The position numbers and the translations under genes are program-made. Below the pieces are notes generated by a model. The model searched no databases. It was given only the letters and a program-made list of their open reading frames with translations, and was not told the origin of the DNA. Positions 1-5,220 of a stretch of DNA of 5,385 nt are shown here, one piece after another. The stretch spans positions 1-5,385 of the forward strand of contig JAGLWW010000053.1 in the NCBI GenBank assembly GCA_023133195.1, read 5' to 3'. This stretch comes from Candidatus Aenigmatarchaeota archaeon (GTDB lineage: Archaea; Aenigmatarchaeota; Aenigmatarchaeia; PWEA01; JAGHBM01). The stretch's first letter is position 1, and every line of letters starts with the position of its first letter.

Positions 1-521
1 ATTTCTCTTTCCAGTTCCAGTGCCATGTCTTTTTCTGTTATGCCCTCCTGAAGGTTTTTTCTTATGAAAGATATTCCTTTGTTTGTTATGTTACAGGCCT
101 TTATTATCATTTCAATCTCCTTTGGTTCCTTTATGCTTCTTATTTCCGATACCGCTCCCGTGATGTCCATGATTCTTTTGAATTTCCTAGAAAGTCTGTA
201 AGGAAACATCCCTCCAATAACGCCGATGGTCTGGTTTTTCTTTATCACGGACTTCAACATAACAGATAGCGGTCCGTCTTTTTTTAGGATTTCGTCTGCT
301 TCACTGCCTGTGGCTCTATCATAGTCAAGAGAGGAAAGAATTAAAGTGGTTTTATTTTTAGTTACGAGAAAGCAGGCAAAGGAATGGTATCTCTCCTGCC
401 GGAACCCCGTGAAGTATTGGATATTGGAATCATCTATAGGCTCTGATGAAAGAAAAAGTGAAACGTTTATCTTATTTTCTTTCATTTTTTTCCTTAGTTT
501 GTTTATTCTTTTTTTCAACAT
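1..521 (-). CDS. Xaa-Pro peptidase / creatinase-like M24 protein, N-terminal part (cut by window edge)
   Basis: The frame stays open from an ATG at 519-521 to the left edge, giving the first 173 residues of a protein that in this family is usually about 350 long. Residues 1-125 look like the creatinase/prolidase N-terminal domain: a basic first helix (RINKLRKKMKENKINV, residues 5-20), then YFTGF at 36-40. Residues 128-150 (R-S-I-K-E-P-K-E-I-E ... A-C-N-I-T-N-K-G-I) are the typical entry into the M24 'pita-bread' domain. Members are metal-dependent cytosolic peptidases that release residues N-terminal to proline. The metal ligands lie beyond the window, so catalytic competence cannot be judged. 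I chose 521 over the ATG at 485 because it keeps the conserved first helix, although an AAGG lies just upstream of 485. The gene starts 7 bases inside the glycosylase gene, suggesting co-transcription and translational coupling. Confidence 0.85.
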   Translation of the reverse strand, partial: MLKKRINKLRKKMKENKINVSLFLSSEPIDDSNIQYFTGFRQERYHSFACFLVTKNKTTLILSSLDYDRATGSEADEILKKDGPLSVMLKSVIKKNQTIGVIGGMFPYRLSRKFKRIMDITGAVSEIRSIKEPKEIEMIIKACNITNKGISFIRKNLQEGITEKDMALELERE

Positions 522-1075
522 ACAGATACAAATTTGTTTTCCTTGATATAAAATCTTAATTTAAGTTCACTACCTTCCTTTATTCCTATCCTCGTTGTTG
601 TCACAATTTTCTCTGGTCTTTTCCTTTCCAACACGTATAGGTTTTTCCCAACCAAGTCCAGGCCGTTGTGCTCCCTTGTTATTCCAAGAGCCTGCGTGAG
701 TTTCCCCGGACCGCTTGTCAAATCTTCCTTTTTTCTTCTTCTGAACATCTCATCTTTTCCTTGAATGGGTTCAAGTGCTCTTATTAAAACCGCTCCTGCA
801 GTGCCCTCCTTTTCTGTTGTGAAATTCAGGCAATAATAGTTTCCGTAAACGAAATAAACGTATGCGAAGCCGGGCTTGCCAAACATTATCCTGTTCCTTG
901 GTGTCATTCTCCGGCAGGCGTGGCTTCCTGGATCATTCTTTCCAAAATAAGCTTCTGTTTCCACAATTTTCCCTGAAAGTTTTTTATCTCCTATTTGATG
1001 AACAAGAATGGAACCGAGCAAATCCCTAGCAACTGCATCTGTTCTTCTTGAATAAAATTTTCTTGGTAGTTTCAT
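515..1075 (-). CDS. mpg: 3-methyladenine DNA glycosylase, AAG/MPG family
   Basis: This 186-residue protein matches the alkyladenine DNA glycosylase family over its full length. The family flips out and excises alkylated purines (3-methyladenine, 7-methylguanine, often hypoxanthine) to begin base excision repair. Recalled human AAG residues align with constant spacing: catalytic Glu125 = E41 in VETEAY (38-43), Tyr127 = Y43, His136 = H52 in DPGSHA, Tyr159 = Y74 in YVYFVYG, Asn169 = N84, Arg182 = R99. Other family blocks are TPRNRIMFGKPG (58-69), ALEP (100-103), SGPGKLTQALGIT (about 121-133) and a C-terminal RIGI...LRFY. The length suits the compact microbial form without the eukaryotic N-terminal extension. 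The ATG at 1073-1075 has no Shine-Dalgarno sequence and a TATA-like element sits about 27 bases upstream, so the mRNA is probably leaderless. It is the first gene of a unit with the M24 peptidase; I see no functional link between the two. Confidence 0.95.
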   Translation of the reverse strand: MKLPRKFYSRRTDAVARDLLGSILVHQIGDKKLSGKIVETEAYFGKNDPGSHACRRMTPRNRIMFGKPGFAYVYFVYGNYYCLNFTTEKEGTAGAVLIRALEPIQGKDEMFRRRKKEDLTSGPGKLTQALGITREHNGLDLVGKNLYVLERKRPEKIVTTTRIGIKEGSELKLRFYIKENKFVSVC

Positions 1076-1077
1076 GA

Positions 1078-1087
1078 CTTAAATAAG
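1078..1087 (+). promoter_or_regulatory. Probable TATA box for the ABC transporter operon
   Basis: CTTAAATAAG contains CTTAAATA, one mismatch from the archaeal TATA consensus TTTAAATA. Its centre is about 26 bases upstream of the ATG at 1109, which predicts a transcript beginning at the start codon. The intervening bases contain no purine-rich Shine-Dalgarno sequence, consistent with a leaderless mRNA. The ten bases also have 4-bp inverted arms (CTTA/TAAG). Confidence 0.5.
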
Positions 1088-1098
1088 AATTAAACAAA

Positions 1099-1106
1099 TA
1101 AATAAA
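1099..1106 (-). promoter_or_regulatory. Probable TATA-like box for the glycosylase-peptidase unit
   Basis: On the minus strand the bases read TTTATTTA, a TATA-like element centred about 27 bases before the A of the glycosylase ATG (1075). That is the spacing expected if transcription starts at or next to the start codon. No Shine-Dalgarno sequence lies between. The region is simply AT-rich, so the exact box is uncertain. Confidence 0.4.
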
Positions 1107-1108
1107 AT

Positions 1109-1795
1109 ATGAAAACCATTATTGAACTGAAAAACGTGAAGAAGATATATCAGATGGGAATCGTGCAAGTTAAAGCCCTGGACGGTATTAGTTTTAAAAT
1201 CAACAGAAACGAGTTCATGTCAGTGGTTGGGGCAAGTGGTTCCGGAAAATCAACTTTGCTTAATGTTATGTGCTGCCTGAGCAGACCTTCAGAGGGCAAA
1301 GTGCTTATAGAAGGCAGGGATATAGCAGAAATGGATGACAACGAGCTTGCTGTGATAAGGGGCAGGGAAATCGGATTCGTATTCCAGACCTTTAATTTGA
1401 TACAGAGACTCAGTGCATTGGAGAATGTGACGCTACCGATGTGGTTTATGGGGAAAAGTGAGGAAGAAAGGGTGGAAAGAGCAAAAAAATTGCTGAAAAT
1501 GGTGGGACTTGAACATAGAATGAAACACAGGCCATCTGAGTTGTCAGGCGGTGAAAGGCAAAGGGTGGCCATAGCAAGGTCTCTTGCAAACGACCCGCCG
1601 ATAATAGTCGGCGACGAACCCACCGGTAATCTGGACTCAAAGACAGGAAAAGAAATATTAAATATATTTAAAGACCTTTATAAACAAGGTAGAACAGTCA
1701 TACTTGTGACTCATGACGCCAGCATAGCTAAAGAAACCAAAAAAAGGATATATATTAAAGACGGTAAAATAGAAAAAACGGAGGGATGTAAATGA
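1109..1795 (+). CDS. ABC transporter ATP-binding protein, MacB/LolD/FtsE type
   Basis: This 228-residue protein is a complete nucleotide-binding subunit, of normal length, that would dimerise on the cytoplasmic face of the membrane and power the permease encoded two genes downstream. Visible motifs are Walker A GASGSGKST (41-49), Q-loop Q93 in VFQTFNL, signature LSGGERQRVAIARSL (145-159), Walker B ending in DE (169-170) followed by PTGNLD, and H-loop H201 in VILVTHD. PTGNLD and the overall layout are characteristic of the LolD/MacB/FtsE branch rather than solute importers. The residue before the Walker B aspartate is glycine (IIVGDEP), where alanine is usual; this is unlikely to disable it. 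The gene is probably leaderless. Its stop overlaps the next start in an ATGA, and a strong GGAGGG lies just before, so the two genes are translated together. The substrate cannot be inferred from this subunit. Confidence 0.96.
   Translation: MKTIIELKNVKKIYQMGIVQVKALDGISFKINRNEFMSVVGASGSGKSTLLNVMCCLSRPSEGKVLIEGRDIAEMDDNELAVIRGREIGFVFQTFNLIQRLSALENVTLPMWFMGKSEEERVERAKKLLKMVGLEHRMKHRPSELSGGERQRVAIARSLANDPPIIVGDEPTGNLDSKTGKEILNIFKDLYKQGRTVILVTHDASIAKETKKRIYIKDGKIEKTEGCK
1780..1785 (+). promoter_or_regulatory. Shine-Dalgarno sequence of the surface-protein gene
   Basis: GGAGGG lies six bases before the ATG at 1792, inside the last codons of the ATPase gene. It is the strongest ribosome-binding site in the window and supports this start codon. 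It contrasts with the leaderless first gene of the operon. Confidence 0.75.
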
Positions 1796-2691
1796 AGTTA
1801 GTTAGATTTTCAATATTAGGTTTGTTTTTACTTTTAATTCCGGTTTTGTCATTGGGATTCGCACCATCTGAAACAGCATCCTTTGACATAAACCAGTTAA
1901 AATATGATCCATACCCGGCAGAACCCGGGGAATATATGACACTTTGGATAGAAATCCACAACAAAGGCACGGGAAATGCAGATAATGTTGTGTTTGAACT
2001 TGAACCTAGGTATCCGTTTTCTCTGGACATGAGCGAAGTGGCAACAAGAGAATTTTCCACCATACCCGGCCTTTACACTATGGTACTCCAGTATAAAATG
2101 AGGGTAGATAAAGATGCGCTTGAAGGATGGAACGAAATAAAACTGAAATACAAAATTGACGATGGTTCATGGCTGGAAAAAGAAACTGAAATTTATATCA
2201 CAGAACCTCCCAATAAAGCTGAATTAAAAGTATTTTATGTTGGAATAGAACCAAAGACCTACCCGGGAGGAGAAACTACCCTTAGTGTGGACTTGGCCAA
2301 CATAGCATCCGGCTCCGCCTATTACACTATAGTGAAAGCAGAAAGCGAAGTAGCTGAAATAGAGGTAAACGAAATATTCATAGGGACCATGGATGCAGAT
2401 GATTTTGACACAATAGATTTTAAGCTAAAAATAAAGGAAAACGTGAAACCAGGAAGATATCCTGTTACCGTTAAGTCATACTACAAGGATGAAGATGATA
2501 AGAGATATGAAACTGAAGATACTATTTACATTAAAGTGTATGATGCTGAAGAAGTGATGCAGGAACTTCAAGTGGAGACTCCATGGTGGCAGTATCTGGC
2601 GTACATAATAGTTGCACTGATAATAATCAAGTACTTCATAACGCCAGCAGTCAAGAAGACTATTTCTTTTTTCAGAAAGAAGAAAAAATAA
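1792..2691 (+). CDS. Secreted, C-terminally membrane-anchored COG1361/CARDB-like protein (putative transporter partner)
   Basis: The 299-residue product begins with a signal peptide (K2, R5, hydrophobic core about 7-22, probable cleavage near residue 22-25). Two similar beta-rich domains follow: about 32-138, with LWIEIHNKGTGNADNV (51-66), and about 143-250, with a matching P-G-G-E-T-T-L-S-V-D-L-A-N core (158-170) and NVKPGRYPVTV (217-227). The pattern 'proline-glycine, alternating strand, N-x-G/A, later P-G-x-Y' is that of archaeal COG1361 'S-layer domain' or CARDB-type immunoglobulin-like folds. A PWWQY interface, one membrane helix (about 267-286) and a lysine-rich tail (RKKKK) place the C-terminus in the cytoplasm and both domains outside. 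Lying between an ATPase gene and a MacB-type permease gene, it is probably an extracytoplasmic subunit. It could play the part that MacA-like adaptors play in bacteria, but it lacks the MacA coiled-coil/lipoyl arrangement. Function is inferred from context. Confidence 0.85.
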   Translation: MKLVRFSILGLFLLLIPVLSLGFAPSETASFDINQLKYDPYPAEPGEYMTLWIEIHNKGTGNADNVVFELEPRYPFSLDMSEVATREFSTIPGLYTMVLQYKMRVDKDALEGWNEIKLKYKIDDGSWLEKETEIYITEPPNKAELKVFYVGIEPKTYPGGETTLSVDLANIASGSAYYTIVKAESEVAEIEVNEIFIGTMDADDFDTIDFKLKIKENVKPGRYPVTVKSYYKDEDDKRYETEDTIYIKVYDAEEVMQELQVETPWWQYLAYIIVALIIIKYFITPAVKKTISFFRKKKK

Positions 2692-2694
2692 GGT
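2691..2694 (+). promoter_or_regulatory. Weak Shine-Dalgarno sequence of the permease gene
   Basis: AGGT begins on the last base of the upstream stop codon and ends six bases before the ATG at 2701. With only nine bases between the two genes, it supports the chosen permease start and an operon without an internal promoter. Confidence 0.5.
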
Positions 2695-2700
2695 AATGAT

Positions 2701-3903
2701 ATGTTGGGAATCTGGAAGATTATAATCAGAAATTTGTCTTACCAGAAACTTAGAACTGCACTGACACTTCTTGGAATCGTAATAGGCGTTGGGGCAATCG
2801 TCTCCATGATAACGCTGGGTGATGCGTTGGAAAATTCTATAAACGAGCAATTCGAGCAAATGGGAACCGATAAAATTATGATAATGCCGGGTGCTCCCAA
2901 TTCAATGGGTTTTTCTGGTGCCGCCTTTGGAACAGAGAAATTGACTGAAAGTGACTTGAAGGTTGTGAAAAGGGTGAACGGGGTTGAAACCGCTTTCGGA
3001 ATTCTCAGTAGGACTGCCAAATTTGAATTTGGCAAGGAAGAAGCATACACCATGTTGTATGGAATGGATGTAGATATATCAGGGGATTTATTTTCAGATG
3101 TTCAGGGTTATGAAATAGAATATGGCAGGGATTTGAGAGGCAAAGACAAATATGCAGCTGTTTTCGGATATTTGGCAAAAAGTGAGTTGTTTGACAGAGA
3201 AGTAAAAGTCAGGGACAGAATGGAGATAAACGGCAAAACATTCAAGGTAGTTGGTCTGCTTAAAAAAATAGGCAATCCTATGGATGACATGTCAATAATG
3301 ATTCCAATAGAAGCAGCAAAATCAATATTCAACGATACAGACGAGTTCTCTATGATTTTTGTGGATGCGCGTGATGACATTGATGTGGACAAAGTTTCTG
3401 AAAAAATAAAAGACGAACTGGAAGATGCAAGAGGGGCGGAAGACTTCAAGGTACAGACTTTTGGGGATATGCTTGAAATGGCGACAGATATTCTTAATAT
3501 ATTACAAATTGTTTTTATTGGAATAGCTGCCATATCACTTCTTGTCGGGGGTATTGGAATTATGAACATAATGCTCATGACCGTGCTTGAAAGGACAAAA
3601 GAGATAGGAATTATGAAGGCCACTGGCGCAACAAACAAAATTGTATCACTTCTGTTTCTCGGGGAAGCTGCGATAGTGGGTTTTTTGGGAGGTTTAATCG
3701 GCTTTGGTATTGGTTTCAGTGGATCTTATATAGTAGCGCAACTTGCAGGTAATACTGTGGGAATACCCATGAATGTTTACTTCTCCCCCGAACTTTTAGT
3801 TGGCTCGCTCGTCTTTTCTATAGTGATAGGTATGGTATCTGGTGCTTATCCCGCAAGAAAAGCTGCCAAAATGGATCCAGTGGACGCACTGAGATATGAA
3901 TGA
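2701..3903 (+). CDS. MacB/FtsX-type ABC transporter permease
   Basis: This 400-residue protein has the full MacB-like layout. A short cytoplasmic N-terminal helix (LRTALTLLGIVIGV, 17-30) leads into the first membrane helix (about 20-40). An extracytoplasmic MacB_PCD-type domain follows (about 41-250). The FtsX core has three helices, at about 264-290, 316-345 and 364-385. Hallmarks are LLVGGIGIMNIMLMTVLERTKEIGIMKATGA (280-310, containing the coupling region) and the ending GAYPARKAAKMDPVDALRYE (381-400). Proteins of this type do not form a classical substrate channel; in bacteria they pass ATPase motion to the periplasm to expel peptides, toxins or lipoproteins. Its ATPase is encoded two genes upstream and an anchored surface protein lies between, so all three probably form one complex. 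Length is normal for the family. The transported or extracted molecule is unknown. Confidence 0.95.
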   Translation: MLGIWKIIIRNLSYQKLRTALTLLGIVIGVGAIVSMITLGDALENSINEQFEQMGTDKIMIMPGAPNSMGFSGAAFGTEKLTESDLKVVKRVNGVETAFGILSRTAKFEFGKEEAYTMLYGMDVDISGDLFSDVQGYEIEYGRDLRGKDKYAAVFGYLAKSELFDREVKVRDRMEINGKTFKVVGLLKKIGNPMDDMSIMIPIEAAKSIFNDTDEFSMIFVDARDDIDVDKVSEKIKDELEDARGAEDFKVQTFGDMLEMATDILNILQIVFIGIAAISLLVGGIGIMNIMLMTVLERTKEIGIMKATGATNKIVSLLFLGEAAIVGFLGGLIGFGIGFSGSYIVAQLAGNTVGIPMNVYFSPELLVGSLVFSIVIGMVSGAYPARKAAKMDPVDALRYE

Positions 3904-3912
3904 AATATGGGA

Positions 3913-3923
3913 TTTTTTCTTTT
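3913..3923 (+). terminator. T-rich archaeal-type terminator after the transporter operon
   Basis: TTTTTTCTTTT starts ten bases after the permease stop codon and before the regulator's promoter. Archaeal RNA polymerase commonly terminates on such T tracts without a hairpin. The tract fits the boundary between the operon and the separately promoted regulator gene. I see no stable stem upstream. Confidence 0.5.
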
Positions 3924-3934
3924 GGGTGGAACAG

Positions 3935-3953
3935 AATATAACAATGTTATATT
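3935..3953 (+). promoter_or_regulatory. Perfect inverted repeat next to the TATA box, probable operator
   Basis: AATATAAC-AAT-GTTATATT has eight-base arms that pair perfectly around a three-base centre. Its right arm overlaps the start of the TTTAAATA box, at the position of the transcription factor B recognition element. A dimeric HTH protein bound here would block TBP/TFB. The most economical ligand is the regulator encoded just downstream, acting on its own gene; that is inference. Confidence 0.55.
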
Positions 3954-3959
3954 TAAATA
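3952..3959 (+). promoter_or_regulatory. TATA box of the regulator gene
   Basis: TTTAAATA is an exact match to a common archaeal TATA consensus, lying within a perfect 12-bp palindrome (3949-3960). It predicts transcription starting around 3980-3982. That leaves a leader of about 22 bases before the ATG at 4004 and rules out the in-frame upstream starts at 3896, 3944 and 3977. Confidence 0.65.
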
Positions 3960-3975
3960 TCTGTGACAATGAAAT

Positions 3976-3983
3976 AATGTTAT
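3976..3983 (+). repeat. Second copy of the operator half-site over the predicted transcription start
   Basis: AATGTTAT repeats exactly the bases at 3943-3950 in the inverted repeat, 33 bases further on, close to three DNA turns. Its left arm is degenerate, so it would be a half-site. Together the two copies bracket the TATA box and the predicted start, a layout typical of repression. Confidence 0.35.
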
Positions 3984-3994
3984 CAATTAGAAAT

Positions 3995-3998
3995 GGTG
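3995..3998 (+). promoter_or_regulatory. Short Shine-Dalgarno sequence deciding the regulator start
   Basis: GGTG, complementary to part of the archaeal 16S rRNA tail, ends five bases before the ATG at 4004. It supports that codon over the three in-frame upstream ATGs, which lie before or at the predicted transcript start. Confidence 0.45.
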
Positions 3999-4003
3999 TT
4001 TTA

Positions 4004-4333
4004 ATGAAACCAATATGCGAAACGATGGCCTTGTATGTTATACCTGCTATAAGAGCCATGGTGGCAAGAGACCTCATGGAGATACATAAAATGACCCAGA
4101 GGGAAACCGCTAAGAAACTTGGCATGACCCAGCCTGCGGTCTCTCAATATAGAAAACATCTAAGAGGTATCAGAACAAAAACTCTGGAAAAGGATTTGAA
4201 AATAAGCAATAAAATATCAAAAATTTCCAGTTCTTTGGCAAAAAACGAAATAAATTTTCAGGAAGCCACTTGCGAGATATGCGAGATATGCAAGTATATT
4301 AGGGAGAAAGAACTAACCAAAAAAATTATTTAG
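4004..4333 (+). CDS. COG2522-like helix-turn-helix regulator with C-terminal CxxCxxC cluster
   Basis: From the ATG at 4004 the protein has 109 residues. It opens with K-P-I-C-E ... V-I-P-A-I-R-A-M-V-A-R-D-L (2-24), the signature start of archaeal COG2522-type regulators, whose HTH also occurs fused to ThiN. An XRE/lambda-repressor-like HTH follows at about 29-55, with T-Q-R-E-T-A-K-K-L-G-M-T-Q-P-A-V-S-Q-Y as helices 2 and 3. No ThiN domain is present. A helical linker (60-88) leads to C90-E-I-C93-E-I-C96-K-Y-I-R. With C5 there are exactly four cysteines, enough for an iron-sulfur or zinc site, though binding is unproven. A longer reading frame starts at 3896 but would overlap the permease end, the terminator, the operator and the TATA box, so I reject it. 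The gene has its own promoter with a palindromic operator, which suggests autoregulation. Confidence 0.87.
   Translation: MKPICETMALYVIPAIRAMVARDLMEIHKMTQRETAKKLGMTQPAVSQYRKHLRGIRTKTLEKDLKISNKISKISSSLAKNEINFQEATCEICEICKYIREKELTKKII
4271..4288 (+). repeat. Tandem 9-bp repeat encoding the cysteine cluster
   Basis: TGCGAGATA occurs twice back to back, followed by TGCAAGTAT. Being nine bases long it keeps the frame, and each unit encodes Cys-Glu-Ile. The CxxCxxC motif of the regulator is therefore written by a small in-frame tandem repeat, which may have arisen by slippage. Confidence 0.8.
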
Positions 4334-5220
4334 GATTTTACTTCAGTGAGAGTTATTCTTGTTATCAATCCCGCCATTGGAATCAAAATGATTATTCTTA
4401 ATAGCTCCAGGAAAGCAAAGACCATTAGCGGCATTAGAAATATGGAAAGATTTATCAGAACTGAAATGTTGCCCGATTCAAACATATCTTCAATTCTTGA
4501 GTTTATAACATCTTTTTGGCTTTCTGTTAGTTTTGAATATTCCTCTCTAATTTCCTCCTGTTGCTCCGGCGGCATAAGTTCAAATCCTTCTGCTTGCAAC
4601 ATTTCGTCGCCGCCTATGTCAGGCACCATCTCAATGACAATTTCCTTTGTCTCGTTTGTATAAATATCGTTGTAGTATTCTATTTCAAAAAACACGTTTA
4701 AAAACAAAGCAAAGAGTAACAGGAGGTTGATTAAAAGAAAGCACTTGTCAATTGTTTTCGAGCCTATCCTATATTTCTTCCATTTCTTTAGCTCTTCCAG
4801 ATACATAATCGACAGTGGTGTGATAAGTGCGCCACAAATCATTATGCTCAATGCAAAAATAAGAGACGTTAGAGATGGCCCGACTATTATCATTCCGATT
4901 ACTGATGAAATCAAACAAGATAGAAGTCCCAGTCTTCTGTCCTCACCGAAATTCACTCCATAAAATACAAGAACACAAAAAGCTATCGTTATTGGGATGA
5001 ATGGAATTAGATAAATTAGTGGACTGGTAACAGAATTCAAAATTGCATCTGATGCACCGGAACTTGCTGATAATGATATGAAATTCTTGAAAAAGGTTAT
5101 GGGATACGACAAAACCGATTGGGTAGATACTGAAAAAATTCTGAAGAGTATGAACCCCAATATTATTAAAACGGAAGTTAAACTACCGGTTATTACCCTT
5201 ATCTTTACTTTTTCTTCCAT
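4330..5220 (-). CDS. Polytopic membrane protein of unknown function with a large acidic external loop
   Basis: I do not recognise this 296-residue protein. Hydrophobic segments lie at about 11-31, 67-89, 98-116, 119-140, 159-180 and 252-290, the last long enough for one or two helices. Charge placement follows the positive-inside rule: MEEKVKIR at the N-terminus, GEDRR (92-96) and EELKKWKKYRIGSK (142-155) would be cytoplasmic. Residues 32-66 are a polar, serine-rich outer loop. Residues 181-251 form a strongly acidic outer region (P-E-Q-Q-E-E-I-R-E-E-Y at 218-228, probably helical) with few basic residues. No catalytic motif is visible. The ATG at 5218-5220 is preceded by AGGAT (5225-5229), a fair Shine-Dalgarno sequence. 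Its stop overlaps the stop of the convergent regulator gene by four bases. It overlaps the small basic frame upstream by 16 bases, so the two are probably co-transcribed. Confidence 0.85.
   Translation of the reverse strand: MEEKVKIRVITGSLTSVLIILGFILFRIFSVSTQSVLSYPITFFKNFISLSASSGASDAILNSVTSPLIYLIPFIPITIAFCVLVFYGVNFGEDRRLGLLSCLISSVIGMIIVGPSLTSLIFALSIMICGALITPLSIMYLEELKKWKKYRIGSKTIDKCFLLINLLLLFALFLNVFFEIEYYNDIYTNETKEIVIEMVPDIGGDEMLQAEGFELMPPEQQEEIREEYSKLTESQKDVINSRIEDMFESGNISVLINLSIFLMPLMVFAFLELLRIIILIPMAGLITRITLTEVKS

Noticed and set aside
346..546. A 66-residue plus-strand reading frame.
   Set aside because: It lies opposite the M24 peptidase gene, whose conserved motifs are on the minus strand, and its product is low-complexity Phe/Ile-rich sequence from complementing A-rich codons.
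1150..1623. A 157-residue minus-strand frame inside the ABC ATPase gene, and similar antisense frames in the surface-protein and permease genes (2476-2859, 2739-3053, 3108-3638, 3796-4125).
   Set aside because: Each is opposite a gene with clear family motifs or signal-peptide and domain structure, and the products are Ser/Ile/Pro-rich shadows without recognisable domains.
3896..4003. A 36-residue N-terminal extension of the HTH regulator from the ATG at 3896, or starts at 3944 or 3977.
   Set aside because: It would overlap the permease end and run through the T-rich terminator, the operator and the TATA box. Family members begin at the K-P-x-C-E motif, which matches the ATG at 4004.
4346..4963. 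Plus-strand frames at 4346-4663, 4727-4963 and 5078-5275.
   Set aside because: They are antisense to the long membrane-protein frame, whose helices and charge topology are coherent. They have no promoter or ribosome-binding signal of their own.
4330..5220. Assigning the membrane protein to the Yip1 family because of SYPITFFKNF near the first loop.
   Set aside because: Only a short resemblance to a P-x-x-F-F pattern is visible, and the large acidic outer loop and helix spacing do not fit what I know of that family.
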